This document shows, piece by piece, positions 1 to 14,500 of a stretch of 64,000 nt of DNA. The stretch spans positions 11,332,099 to 11,396,098 of the forward strand of contig OW285193.1 in the NCBI GenBank assembly GCA_935421135.1, written 5' to 3'. Origin of the DNA: Bugulina stolonifera. Taxonomy: Eukaryota; Bryozoa; Gymnolaemata; Cheilostomatida; Bugulidae. Under the pieces are notes generated by a model, which had not been told where the DNA came from, did not search any database, and saw only the letters and a program-made list of their open reading frames with translations. Position 1 is the first letter of the stretch; every line of letters starts with the position of its first letter. The translations under genes and the position numbers were made by a program.

Positions 1-208
1 CTAACAACAGTTTCTTAGAGGTCTCCCAAAATGTCAGCACATACAAATCTGAGTAGTTGGCCTATAATATACTTGATATGCTGTGCAAATAGCTGCAAAG
101 GAGCAAACATTCATTCAGTAAGTTCTGACAACTCCACAATGTTGAGGCAATCAGATGGAGTAGATAACTCCGCCTAGTTTGCTGCATTCTGTAATTATTT
201 GTTATTAG
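1..208 (+). other. Intron or upstream sequence of the CAP-Gly gene
   Basis: No coding exon can be supported here. The first exon of the downstream gene begins at 209 after a TTATTAG acceptor, and its first base completes a split codon. This stretch is therefore most simply the 3' end of an intron whose upstream exon lies outside the window. Confidence 0.5.
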
Positions 209-3200
209 AATCCCTCAGCCTGACTCACCAGTTAGACCAACAGTTAAAACTCCACTAACTACTAATAGGACAGTTCCAATGACATCTTCAGCAACTAAAA
301 CACAGCCTCAGGAACCACACAGACCTCTAAAGGTGCAAGGCAATGATGTGAACAAGGTTTGTGTCTCACTTCTGTATACTTACTGTTACTGTACAGATAA
401 TAAGCTCTAGTCGTTAGAGACTTGAAAATGTGACTTTTGAAGACAAGTATCATTATGTTGGAGTTGCGTTATCTTTGACAATTAAAAGGGCTGAGATTTT
501 ACTGGTGTTATGTTTAAATTCTGTCATTTTAGTCATTATTGTTGGGTTGGTTGACTGCCATGCATATCGACTAATTGGTCTGCTGCACTGTATTTTCTGG
601 TTGTTTCATAATGCATTTCTTGTGTGAATGTGTTTCGTTGTTGGCGTTGCCTACACCACTTGATTTCTCTTGTTTCAGAGTCTCCTACTCATTTTAGTTA
701 TTTGTAACATTCGTAGATGTAAGACATTGCTATAAATAGTTACAGTAGGATATCCTGGTCACTGACTAGCAATCCCCCCCCCCTCCATGTGGTTACATCT
801 GTGTAGATTGCCAGCAGTAGGTCCTAAGGCTAGCACAGTACCATAATGTGATGTGAACCAACTTGAAAGCGGAGTAGAGGTTATTGCTAGTACTCTGTGA
901 CTGTGACTATGACACTGAGACTGTGACTATGACACTAAGACTGACTATGACACTGAGACTGTGACTAGTACTCTGTGACTGTGACTATGACACTAAGACT
1001 GTGACTATGACACTAAGACTGTGACTATGACACTGAGACTGTGACTAGTACTCTGTGACTGTGACTATGACACTAAGACTGTGACTATGACACTAAGACT
1101 GTGACTATGACACTGAGACTATGATAGTTCAGAGCCTCAGTTTAGATTTTGCAATATGAAAGATCAAACTATTGACTTGTCAACGTGTCATTTCTTGTAT
1201 GTGGTGTGAAATCTAAATGATATCCGCTTGTAAAATGGTTAGGTGCTGAGGGAATATTATAGTAATTAATATTTCATTGTGTTAATAACTATCCATGTGA
1301 TGGAGTCAGTACACTATCCATTTATTCTACACTGTATATTCCACTGGGAATATAATTGTATGCTATCTACATGGCTGTATTATTTTATCACTGTCACTAG
1401 GGGCTAACAAGTTATTTCAACTTGTTAATAGTTTTTAAAAGGTTCTAATAAGTTTTCTCAAAACGTATTACCACTGAATGATAAAATATTACAATGTTTT
1501 ATATTTCTGTGGCATAGGGCTGATGAACGCTGCTAGTCTGAGATATGCATGTAGGTTTTATCATTGTTCATTTGTTGCCGGGAGGCAATAAAATAAAGTG
1601 GCTGCGAAAGTTCAGTATTAGCCTTAGGCTATTATCATACATAATTAAATATGAAATTCAATAACTTCTTTTATAAACATTACGTACTTTCTTGGAAACA
1701 ATTTCAACAGTTTACTGGTTGTCTGTAAGATAAAGAAACTTATTTAGTGTTAACGTACTTATAGCTAAACCCATAAACACGCAACGTATATTATGTATTA
1801 TTGATTTTTACCTATCTGTACTAACACTCGCTAGTCTAACTAAATTCAGTCATTTATTATACTACATTGAGAGTGTGACGGTGTTATAATCCATCCTGCT
1901 TACTAGTGGATTAGATTAGACTGTGATCTGTAGACTCTCTCCTAATGGTAAATATATTATATACTGTAACAGGATTTAGTACGAGTAGATTGTTCACATG
2001 TAGGTATGGTGAGGGTGGCGTCTTGCACCACCCTACCCACTTTTCTCAAACTATCGTCTTGACCCTAGCTGATAACTATTAAAGTTGTATGATTGTTGTT
2101 AGCAAAAACATGGGACCTATTAATAGTTACAATGTATATAACTTAGACTGAAGACTATCATTGACAAACCCACAAAGCTTCAGATGAGTCGAAGCCTGAT
2201 GGTCAACTTATAACTGTATTACAATGATAAATTACTGTATAGTAATTATTTATAATAATATTTGTATTATTGAGGGTTGCTTCCTCATGTATTTACTACA
2301 GATATTTCACACCATTTATCAATAAAACACCTTGTGATATATTATAATAATACAAGGGTATCAATAGTTGTAATCTGGTTAACTACTAATACATTAAGTT
2401 ATTATTGTAATACTTATCCACCATAAGGAGGGTTCTTTTAGATCACTATAAACGTGGTTTGTCTCCTTTCTGACTAACAGCATTATTCCTTTATTCTTTC
2501 TCACCATCAGTTGTATATTGAAAAGTAGCAAAGGAGGCCTGAAGTGATTTCATACTTGGTGGGAATAATCATATTATTTATATCACCCCATGCATACAGT
2601 GTACAGTAATAGTAACACATTAATAACTCACAGTACCCCACATGTGTACCAACTTACATGTACAGTTTATTGTGGGATCTTCTAGTACCTGCAGGCTGAT
2701 TGAACTTAGATTCTAAGCATTATAGCAAGGTTAGGTTGATAGTTTGAATCAACAGTGTGTTTGTTTCAGTACTTGTAAGCTTTGTAAACAATCGGCTGAC
2801 ATAAGATCCGGTAAAACAAATACTTAAACTAAATTAATGTTTATAGTTCAATTCATTTAGTAAATCAACTGTTGGCTAAGCTGTTGGATTCATTTCTAGT
2901 TTTGTTTTCAACTTGTAAAGTTTGTCAGGTTCTGTTTTGGCTGAGATATCTACATTTTCGACCTCATAGCGTTGGATATTGGTAGAGTTGTCATACATGT
3001 TTTTTTTCTAGCTTGGGTTATTAGGTGTCTTTTCAATGACTTCTAAAGGTAATGCTGTTATCTCGTCTGCTGTAGCAGAAGTAAATGGAGATGTAGGTCT
3101 ACATGACACTTCGAAACAGGTTCTCTCTTAGTATACATGTACTGTCTTGCCATTGTACATAAATATATAGTAGTGTAGTTGTGTTCTCTTATGATATATC

Positions 3201-6200
3201 TGTAGGTAATTATTGTTATGTTTACTGGTTTTCTGTAGTTATTTTACACCAAAGTTATAAAGCATGAGGTTTTTGGCCATTAGAAAATGTAATTTTATAG
3301 ACAGGCACTTGACCCATCGCTCAGTCTATTATATGCCTATATTCTGTATTATTTCCAGGAAACTCCAGTTAGTATTGTTTTACCGGAAAATAAAAATTTT
3401 GAAATTCAAACAGATCATCATTTATTCCTCAACATGTTACTGTAGTAACTATTAGACTCAATTTATTGGTTTACCTTTTAGGAATCTACTCAAGAATCCC
3501 CCGACAAGGCTCCGTCGATGAGACAACTCCTGGTGGAGAGTAAAGCTGAGAGCTCAGAACTAAGGCGACAGATAGAGCAGCTGAGATCGGAGAACCTGAG
3601 GCTGAAAGGAGGTTCTGATGGGACTAATGGACATAGATCCTCTACAGAGTCTGTATCACATGTGCATGGCAAGCTGACTGAGGTATGATAGGTTAGGTGG
3701 TTGATATACCTAGTCTGATATTACCACCTCTATACTGTGTGTATTCTGTGTTAGTCTGGTATTACTACCTGTATGCTGTATGTATACCGTGTTAGTCTAA
3801 TATTATTAGTTGTATGCTGTATGTATACCATGTCAATCTGATATTACTGCCTATATGCTGTGCGCACACATGTTAGTCTGGTATTGTCACCTCGATCCTG
3901 TGTGTACACCATGTTAGTCTAGTGTTTGCTGTCTGTTAGCTGTACGAGCTGCCGTGTAAAGGTAGACATGAGCTCAATACAATATGATATTTTAGAATAG
4001 ATTGAGCAAATAATAATAATGATGTTGAGGATTGATGTTCAACACACATTGAATGATATGCTTTCTCTTCTCCAATAGGCATCTATACACCAATGGATAT
4101 GCTATCATTTTAATGTATTATGTACTTTCACAGTTACATTTTTGTATTTTATCGAGTTTGTCATCTTTGAGAAGTTCAGAATTCTACTATAAAGACTGTA
4201 ATGTAGGCATACATAGAGATAAACACTCACTAAACTACTGTCTATTTCCTGTCTGCTGCAGGCAGAGAGACGGTGTGACACACTACTGAGGGAGAAGGAG
4301 AATATGGCTACAGAGTTGTGGAAACTGAAGCAGCAGGTAGAAGATCTCATGAATAGCAGGTCAGAGTTTGGTAGTGAAGTCGGTGATGGCTCAGCCAATC
4401 ACAAGCAGCCTCCCACTTCCAATAACCAATTAGAAGACAAAGGAGATCCACAGAATAGAATACGTGAGTACGCCTATTGTTATATCAACTCGAGTGAAGT
4501 CGTTTCTTTCTCAATTTTTGATTGGCTGTGCCTAACCCAGTGTCATGTGATCTCACAGGAGACTTGGAGAACCAGATACAAGACCTACAGGAGGCTAACG
4601 ACACTTCCAGTGCAGAGGTGCTGAGGCTAGATCAAGAGAATCAGATGCTAACGGCTCACATTAAAAGACTAACAGCTGACCTTGATCAAGATGCTGATGC
4701 AGAGAGAAAAATCTTGGAGCAACAGGTACGATATAGGTGCATGTATGATATAGTTACATGTACTCGTACACTGTAGATACACGTAGATATAGTTACATGG
4801 TGTTACATTATATTTAACTTATACTTGCTCTTTCATGTGGTTGCCGTGTTGCAATAGATTAATTTTGCTGTCGGGCTTCAAGTATTTTTGTGAACCTTAC
4901 AAAAATGGAGGAAAACTCTTAACATACCTTTATTTACATGTACATGAGACGATAACTCCAGTCTATTTTACGAAATAAAATCAACAATGATTAATTGTTA
5001 ATATGTTGTATAGAGGGATGTGCATAGAACTGTTCATGAATTAGCAAATATGGTAATTGGATCATTCTGAAGTTTGATTACAAATGTAGCTGAAATTAAA
5101 ATGGTGATATATTTAATTCTGCTGTGTTATAGTTGTCTGAACTGAAGCTTCAACAGGAAGGGGATGATGAGGTACGTCACCTTAAAAGTGAGTTGGCTCA
5201 GTTGAGAGTGGATTTGAAGGCTATGCAAGAGAAGACTAACATACTACAAGAAGAGAACGTTACTCTGAGACAGAATCTAAGAGAAATTAAAGCTAGTGGC
5301 AGGTTTGTAAAATAAATGATGTGATACTGTAGTAGCTACTCTATGAGAAACTTACAATGTGATACTGTAATAGCTACTCTATGAAAAACTTGCAATGTAT
5401 TTTATATCTTGATATAAACTCTTCCAAACAACTGTATTTTCAACTCAGATTAGAAATACATTGCAGTTCAGCTCAATTAGGAGCATTTCGCATGCCTAAT
5501 GTGGAGTTGCCTACCTTCTAGTAACATGCTCACAATAGTAAAACATGTACTGGGAGTTGCTTCCTCTTAACCATGTAAGATGACCCATACTATGCAATCC
5601 TTATGGTGCTTCCTACCTTCCAAAGCTGAGAGTATGTTTATTGAGCCTTCACATTTGGCTTCTATTAATATTCTTCCTTCATGGTGCATCTCCGCAGGTG
5701 GAGAGGGAGTGGATCTAACATGAACAGCACGCCAGGGATGGATCACGAAATTAAAGGGGGGAAAGAGGCTGCCTGGGATGAGATAAACACACTCAAGCAG
5801 AAGATTAGAGAATTCTCAAGCCGAGCTCCTTTAATCAGTCCAGCGATGAGGTCTACAGACAAGAGAAGTAATCTGCTCAATGGGAGTCCTGGAAGGGTTA
5901 CTACATCATCAGCTTACGGTGAGTGGATATAGGAAGAGTGAATGCAGGGGGACGGTGAGTGGATATGGGAGGAATGGTTTCAGGGAGAGGGTGCGTGGAT
6001 ACAGGGGAGTGTAAGTAAATACAGAGGGGCAGGGAGTGGATACTATCTGTATTGGTACAGTGTATAATGTGACACAGACAAATGTATATGATGCTTTGAG
6101 TAAAGAGATGCAGACAAAAATTTATAATGCTTGGTCTAAATATATATTTATATATACTATAGTTCATATTATATATATGTATGTTTGTATATGCGTAAGT

Positions 6201-9200
6201 CATATTAGATGTTGCACTAACACAGATAGTCTTGTACTTCACAAGATGCTCATAAACCACGTATAAATTCTCTGGTTGCAGTCAATCAGTTACTTGAACA
6301 ATGCGTTGTGATTGAGTTTAGCTCTGATAATCAATAGCCTATTGTATAAGCTATAGCAACTTGTGCCTACTGCCTACCCATGCTTCACTTGTTTGTACAC
6401 AATGTTATGTTATTGTAACCAATTACAGCTAGTCAATGCCTTGTTTGTACAAACTACGGCATTTCATTACTGGGTCAGGTAGCTGTAAGGTACTTTTTTG
6501 CATGATAGTGTGAAGTAAAACTTACTGGTTTGATAAGGTTAGCAAGTAACTTTGTTTTACATAGTCTTGCAAGAGAACTAAAGTACATGTACATGCTTTT
6601 GCAAGCATTTTTATTTTAATCAGACCTAATTGGCTATTGCAAAATAGAGATAAATATCACAATTTACCAGTAATAGATAAATTAGTTGTATTATTGTATT
6701 ACTGTTGTATTCATGTTTCAATATAGATCGGTCTCCACTAAAGACTGTATATAACACCAGAGAGTTCTCATCACTGAGTTCACCATATCACAATCCAACC
6801 AATGTAAGGAAAGATAGCTTCAGATCTACTTACCAGCCGTCCAATCACAGCTCTGATGACAGACCACCTAGTCCTTCTGGTAAATCAGACATCAGTGAGT
6901 CTACAACAGTATTAATGGCTGGGTTCGAAGCATACAAACCTCTCTCTAGATCTACAATAGGTGAGTACTAATATCAAATATTAATACTAATGGAGATTAT
7001 GACTTGTACAATGTTTACTTGTACATAAGATCAATAATAACTTTGGAATTATCCCCTCTCTCATAGCAAAGGAAAGAGAGAGAGAGAGGACAACTACGAA
7101 ATTATGGTTATAAAAGCTGGAATGGCTTTGATCAAAGTTTGTAGAAAACTGGGCTAGATATAGATAGATACGAATGTAGATGAAATAATATTGATAAAAA
7201 TGAGTATTTTTAGCAAATCCAGTGCGGTAGACCAGTAAGCATGTCAACCAATATGACACTAGAATCAACCCATGTGAAAGTATTCTAGACCAATGCCTAC
7301 CTACATGTATGTTATTAAATTGTCAATTTCGAAAAGCGACGCCATTTCTTTATGACAACATCCAGTTAAAACACCTTTACTTTACTAGTAACTGAATCAG
7401 TGTAAAGTGCCATTCTCATTCCATCTCTGGTTCTTTCATATTTCAGTTCACTTAATTGTCCCTATCAAAGCTATATTTTGGGGGAATATTTTTGTTTTTC
7501 AATCTACTCATTGTATATATTTACACTACTATTACTATTACTATTAGTAAATTATGTTATGGTACATATTGTGGTTTACAGCGGCTGTGCCTAGATTCTC
7601 ACCACCACGAAAAATAGAAGACGACGCTGTCAGTGAATGTACTATGGACATACTTAATGAAGCTACATTCAACACACAAGCCTTTGGAGCTTATGACGTT
7701 AATGATGACGTTGGGGTGGATAGGTCCACCACCCGAAAGGAGAGAGGATATAGCAACACTAGCAACCATCTTCGCAGAAGTAGCGTTGGCAGCTCTAGTG
7801 CACAGAGTGAATCCACACAAGGTATGGTTTAGTGTCTGTATGATGATTATCAATCTTATTTTCTTTATTCATTCATTTATGAACTATAACTCAAATTTCA
7901 CAATTAATCAAATCCTGGTAAATGAGAGTTTTGCAGTTCTTTGTGTGGAAAATAGCGTTTGCCAATTAATGCAATAAAAATATTGTTTGTTTCAAATTTA
8001 TATTGGATTTGACATATCAAAAAATTTTGGGAAAGAAATTTCATTGCATACTTTTAAGAAATATCCTTGTTACATCATAATCATACCTGTTTTGTTTTAT
8101 TCACTTCTAACCCCTAAATAGAAACAGGTAAAATGTGTATATAGCTGCTCATTTGCTGTGTTCGTTTGTATGGGCTCTTCTTATTGCTTCACGCCCTGCA
8201 ATATTCAGTTGGTTCTGGATTTCGGTGTTCTAATATGCAGCATGGGATTGAATTTGATTTGTCTCCCCATAAACTGACTTCATATTCATAATGCTATTGG
8301 TATCGTTTCAGTGGCGATTCCCTTTTTACCATCTTGATATTGTCATATATGTTACATTCAATCATATTACTAGCCTATTCTGGAGCATTAGGTAATTGTG
8401 TAGAAGTTTATTTGTTTATTTGTTATATATTACATGTTTTTGTATAAATTGTAATATTGATTGATAAAAAGATTGAAATTATTCAATTTTAGTGTATGAA
8501 AAATCTTTTATAAAACTGGCCAAATAGGGTTCTGCTTCCCACCAGAAGTATTGCATCAAACTAGGTCTTCAAACGTTCATAAATAGACATATCATGTGGT
8601 TTAATTGTTACTTTGTATATTATTCATTGACGTGGTGAATCACAAATATACTAGATACACTATGTTCAAAACATGAATCCGATTACCCAATGTGTAAGGT
8701 ATTTCATCACTAATGTATTCTACATGTGTATAAATCGGTGTCATACAATATGATGATATGAGTATGGTAGACTTCAACAAAATGATTGCGTATCATTTTA
8801 TTCTTTTATGTTTCTGTTGATTAATTTCTGTATTTTCTTATATTTAGATTTGCTTTTAGAGCGGTTAGCTCCACCCGCTAGCTATGGATTGCGATCGGTT
8901 CTAGTTCCTGTTCTTCCAACCCAGCACAATAAGACTAGTATTACTCCTGCAAGATCCACACTATGCACTGCGGGCCGGCGGCCCTTCGCCCCACGATCGC
9001 CCGCTGACCTCTCTATTGGAGACATAGCTAAGTTTACTAAACCCGATGGGAGAATCTGCAGAGGGCTTGTAAAATTCATTGGACATCTGCATGATAAGAA
9101 TGAGACTTATATCGGGTTGGAGTTGGAATTCCAAGGTACTTATTATGGAGAGTCATTACATCATTATCTTCATATCTTAGTTCAGATTATGTACACTACT

Positions 9201-9708
9201 GTAGCTAAGAATACTGTATAGCTAAAATGTACATAATTGTTATCAAAGCTACTATTTAACCCCATTGTTCATGTAGTCTAAATAAGCAGTATTTAAAAAT
9301 ATGAAAGATGTTGATTCATGATTCACCATTGTTTACTACCACTGAATACACTGTTCACACTTTTAGACTAAATTGATATACAATGTACAATATTTTAGAT
9401 GGCAAGCATGATGGAATGTATGATGGGGTTCGATACTTTGACTGGTAAGCACTTGTTATTATCTGTAACTTTGTAAATATTATTTGCAGCTATTAATCGC
9501 CACAATATAACATTTTCTTTTAAATGATTTTTAATTTAATATTACATAATTATACAGTAGTCAGTAGTTGCTTGCAGTTGCCAGCAAAATATTACTTCCT
9601 GGAGAAGGGAAACAATTTCTAATGATCAAGTTATATTTATTTTTCAGCAAGCCAAACCGAGGAGCTTTCATCACGTTTAATAAAGTGATAATGGTGTGGG
9701 GCAGCTGA
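209..9708 (+). CDS. Coiled-coil protein with C-terminal CAP-Gly domain (5' end outside window)
   Basis: Exons: 209-356, 3482-3682, 4262-4463, 4559-4725, 5133-5302, 5698-5918, 6727-6960, 7582-7821, 8848-9135, 9399-9444, 9648-9708 (stop TGA 9706-9708). Phases join without a break, giving 658 residues in the window. Order of parts: a Pro/Thr-rich segment; coiled coil rich in Leu, Glu and Lys from 3482 to about 5300 (for example LRRQIEQLRSENLRLK); a Ser/Pro-rich linker to about 8990; then a CAP-Gly domain starting IGDIAKFTKPDG and carrying GKHDG (usual GKNDG), GVRYFDC and KPNRGAFI. CAP-Gly domains bind the C-terminal EEY/F tails of tubulin and EB proteins, so a microtubule-plus-end or centrosomal role is inferred. 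The domain lies at the extreme C-terminus, as in KIF13B, but no motor part is seen and I do not recognise the exact family. The start codon lies upstream of the window. Confidence 0.8.
884..1125. repeat. Minisatellite, 20-base unit with 80-base higher-order unit
   Basis: Tandem copies of roughly CTGTGACTATGACACTAAGA fill this stretch. A higher-order unit of 80 bases that includes GTGACTAGTACTCTGTGACT is seen twice with no difference, at 961-1040 and 1041-1120. It lies in the first intron seen of the CAP-Gly gene. Confidence 0.9.
1126..3481. other. Intronic AT-rich sequence, no feature seen
   Basis: Remainder of the 3.1-kb intron between exons 209-356 and 3482-3682 of the CAP-Gly gene. Open frames here are short, AT-biased and lack splice context. 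I see no further exon. Confidence 0.5.
3710..3925. repeat. Degenerate tandem repeat, about 45-base unit
   Basis: Around five diverged copies of a unit resembling GTTAGTCTGGTATTACTACC followed by TGTATGCTGTATGTATACC. They lie in the intron after exon 3482-3682. Spacing and sequence vary, so this is an old array. Confidence 0.7.
5310..5400. repeat. Local tandem duplication, about 42 bases
   Basis: The string ATGTGATACTGTARTAGCTA plus CTCTATGARAAACTT occurs twice in a row just after the donor at 5303. A recent two-copy duplication in the intron of the CAP-Gly gene. Confidence 0.75.
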
Positions 9709-11538
9709 AAATAGAGCTCAGGCTAAGTTTGTATCATGCCAGAGTAGTCAAGCTAGCCCTAGTTCCCAATATGGAAGCCAAAATATAGAAGCCAAACGCA
9801 TGTTATGATCTCAATACAGTTGCCAGTCGTGGCATCAGCTAAGCATTCTATGCATTCTGATTTCATACCATCAATGTCCATACTTTTCTACAAAAATTGA
9901 TGGACTTTGATTTATGTAGTTTATTCAGTAAGATGTATAATAGTTCTCTATACAATTTGTCTCTAAATGTAACTTCTTATCAAGTGCAGGGTGTTATTTG
10001 CCATTTTTATTTCCTTCTTTTTACCTAGATAAATATTTTCGTAGTTTTATTTCGATAAGAAGGTTGATTTGCTCGTTTGATGGCTAGATCACCATGATTA
10101 GGGTATTTTGTAACTTTTACGCAATTGGCTTACAAAACACTAGAATTATATTAATAATAATATGAAATTTTAATATAATTAGTGTTGCTTGAAATAATAT
10201 AAAACGACCATGATTTCTTATATTCTTATGCATTTGAAGACATTTTATTAAATTTCATATTTTGATAAAATCATAATTAATTTATCATTTATTTATTAAC
10301 TATTTCTTCTGTTTCCTGTACCGTCCATGTGTGATAGCTTATGTTAGTATTATTATTACCAGCTGAAGAGTTTAGAATGGCATGTCTCTACTTTTACTGT
10401 CTCTATTTATTTTGTTAATAAATATAGTAAATAAAGGCAATAGAACTTGTTATAAATCTGTTACAGGTATTATTTCAATTAACTGGGTTAATACTGATGA
10501 AAATTAATATATGTGGGTTTATCCTTGCTAAAATAATGGTGATAGATATTTAATCATATTGGCAAAATTACTCTCATCAACAAGTTGTCTCAATTGAGAA
10601 TTTATCTTCCCAGATTTATTGCATGATATAATATTATACACTGTGTATACCATGTATAATTGTATACCAAATATTATGTAGGCCATGTACATGTATAACA
10701 ATATATAATCTATATTATATATTGCTTATAGATTGCCAAACACATTGCCCAGGAGTTCATACAAATGTGATTGAAGTATTTTTAGAAATTCTTTCAGTAT
10801 GATTTGTCAGACTACAATATTATTGCCATCTATTACAATGTGATTGTAATAGTGATGAATACTTGTATCTCAATCACTATTCAAACAATTGCTGACACCT
10901 ACTGGGTCCTGACAGTCCAACAATTATAGCATGTATTATCATGTACATGTAGGGTACATATTATAGTACTCTATGAAAGTAACAAGAGAAAAACATGTGC
11001 ATGTATTGCTCTGCACTTGGATAATTTTATAAAATGTTGAAAGAAATTAGACTACCTAATTAGTGGGCTACAGCTGATTGTACAGAAGAAGCACTTTCAC
11101 CTTCAGTTGTCAAAGATTTAATAATAGAATATTGCCATTCATTGCTATGTTTATAATTTCCATAAAAAATAACATGGGCCTTTCTGATAATAATCATCAT
11201 TCCAGTATCACACACACTATGCCAAAAGTCTAAAACTAAATATTATAATATATTCATAACTATGTCAAAAGGTATTTGACTCATCATAGCCAGAGCCAAT
11301 GGCTCTGATCATAGCATATGGTACAATGGCCAAAACGTGTTAATTACGAATTGGCCAATGATACAGCTGATGCCATATTATCATGAACCAATTAAAGGAC
11401 CATATTTGTGTCAATGTCATACGTATGTGTAATATAAACCTAGCACAGCATAGCATAGGCATAGCACTGCACTAAACACTTGACCAGGGAGCAGACATAT
11501 CTGTATTGCTACTGTGTCAAGGCATCTCTTCAATAAAA
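9709..11538. other. 3' UTR and intergenic region
   Basis: AT-rich sequence between the CAP-Gly gene stop and the next start codon. A possible polyadenylation signal AATAAA is at 10417-10422. No open frame of note and no RNA gene recognised. Confidence 0.5.
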
Positions 11539-14500
11539 ATGTTTATGCAGAGAAAAAAAATTGGAAAAACTGGTGAACAGCAGAGAATATCGGACAAAAA
11601 TAGGGAAGAAAATGATAAACTCATAGATGTAAGTACTGTCACACATATCTTTTTACAGCTTTAGCATCATGCTTAGGCAAGTATTAATAATGCTAATTGG
11701 CCCTGAACATCTTACTTGAGACATGAAATTTTAAATAGATTTCTGTGTCCAGCCCCTATCATTCTGAATACTCTGTTTCACTAAAATTTACTCAAATACT
11801 AATATGAATGTATTGTTACATGATAGTTATCAAAAATTACAAAATATTACCAAATACAACATATTCTAAATGCAGTGTATATTACAGCCTACCTGCCAGG
11901 AATGAAAAATGTGCTATATTTTTTAATGTGAAGTCTACCATAATGTTATACTGTTGGTGCATGTACATGTATATGTGTACAATGTGTAGTGCTAATAAAT
12001 TAGTAAAGTACTGCACTGATTTCAGGAGTTCTGTCTCTCTGAATGTAAAATACATCAAAAAGAAAATATATTATTTATTATTACTGTTATAGATTTCACT
12101 ACGCATGTCGTAGAGGTTTGGACGTTTTCTCGCTATTCTACTGCGCTGAAATTTTAGATGTTGATAAATTGATTAGCGAAGTTGTACGCCCCAAGTACTT
12201 AAACGTTTTAAGTAATTTAGTAATGTTCCGGGTCAATATATTTATATTATGTAGTGGGAAACTCATACTCAAACTTTACAATGCACATATAAATATGGAT
12301 GGCGCGGAGTTTTATTTATTTATTTTACTTACTGAAACATATGGTTTCAAAATCAAGTGGTGGTTTTTACTAATTGTGTAATAGGCAATCAGTAGCCCAT
12401 ATACATGTAGTTAGTTGCCTGTGAATTAAGTGGCTAGTTAGGTGTGAAGAGCAATAAATAATTTTTAATGTTGACATACTTTACTCAACTACACTCTATT
12501 GATCATTGGGCTATTTGTCAGAAACACAGAACAGGATGCGAGCTACATATTACTTGTATTTATCGAAATTATTTCTAATATATTTTAGGTTGAACCTGAC
12601 TTTAAAGAATTAAAGGAAGAATCTAGATTTAAAAGACTGACTAATAACATCCGAAGAAAAAGTAGAAGGTCCAATAAGAAAAATGAGGAGTGTAAAAAAT
12701 TTGAGACGGAATGCGACTCCACTTCAGAACAGAAAAACCAACCTATTACTGACTTGGATTCAGATGAGGCTAAAGATCGAGCTGATGTCATGGACATGGA
12801 TAATAGTTTCTACCCTGAACTACAGGTAACACCAATAATACAACATGATGTCTATTAGTAAATTAGTAACCATTCCAAGTCACAATTATTATTCAATTAG
12901 TATACTCAATACTTACCCCTTGGAAGTGTATTACTAATACAAGTAAAAATATTATTGTAACCAATGCACAGCTTTCTCTGGCTTGGTACAATAATTAATA
13001 GCTAACCTCCCACTAATAGGCCAATTTCATGACCAATGTGTACAATCAATCTGTTGTGTAATAACTACTAGTTACTATGTGAATGCTACATCTACTTCCT
13101 TGTCTAGGTTTCTTTGTTTCCCCATGTAAAATACATAATATTATTACTTGATTTTTCAACCAATGTCCAAATTTTAAATGCACACTTATTATGCACTGTG
13201 TATTATATATGCATTATCCTAAAATATTATTCTGGTCTACTGTCTGCCATCCTTGAAACTATTACCATAATATTATTCAGTCAAATATGGGCCATATAGC
13301 CATAATAATAGTAAGCCACACTTACTCTTCATTTGTTATAGAATATAATTATAATCCTACTAACAAATTGACAAGTGCTGTGTAAAACCTTTGGTTTGCA
13401 GGCAGATCTAGAGGAAGATGAAGATATAGAGATGGGATTACCACATAAAATTGGCAACTTCTTCCGAAGCATTCCAAGAATGAGTATGAAGTCACGCAGC
13501 AAAAAAGCTACTGATGGTAGTATCTTAAGGGCGAGTGACCGTAGTAATGATTCGGCATATGCTTCCTTCTCGGAGAAAAGAGGAAAGAAATTAGAACATA
13601 AAAGAGATGATACAGTAGAAGAATTAACTCCTGATTGGCAGGTACTAATAATCCTTATTATATTAAGGATATACATTGTAGCTGCAATAAATGAACTTTC
13701 AATAAAAATCATAACCGCAACATGTTTTAGGATGTTCCAGAAGCCTCAGGTGACATATGCAATGATTCACCCAAGGAAGAAAGTTTCTTCAGACGAAGCT
13801 ACAGATTTATTAGAGCCATTGGGAGTAGAACAAGCAATCACAGCTTTGATTCTGGTTTTGGCTCATTCTTTGGAAAGAAAGGTCAACCAAGACTGCTGAA
13901 TAACAAGTTTCCACTGAATAAAGGGATTGAAGGGCAGACCAATTCGGCTTACGAGAAGATTGGTAGGCAGACTAACTTGGTGTGCTTCGATATCGAACAG
14001 CTTCAGGTAATTGAAATTGCTCAATTATAAAAGACAATTCATAGCAGATTTTTAAATTGTCTCAGATTTGTTTGGACTAAAGAGTGTTGGTATAGACTTT
14101 CATAGTTTCTAGTGACTTTACTTTACCTATAATGTGGTAGAAAATGAATGTGATGTTCAGGGTTATACTTTATTGTAGAGACCTGCTGAAGCAACAAATA
14201 TAGATGCAGCTCTACAGTCATCAGGTAAAATATGGCTAATATAAATTTTGTGCGGATAATATTGCTCTAATTAAAGCCAGCACAGTTTCCAGAATGAAGT
14301 AATGCATAGCTGAATCGTTAAAGTTTTGTACTAAATTAAATAGGGGGGAATCAGGCCAAAATTGTATACTTGTATTTCTTTCAAAGTTGCTTGGCAATTA
14401 ATGTGTCAATTGACCCAACAGATAAATACGATTATCAAAACATTTTATCAAAAATTTGCAGGTCCAGTAAAAACCTACGCAAAAATATAAAAACTATTTA

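Noticed and set aside
774..784. C-run near 774 and G-run near 41458-41469
   Set aside because: Simple homopolymers with no further structure; possibly prone to sequencing-length error.
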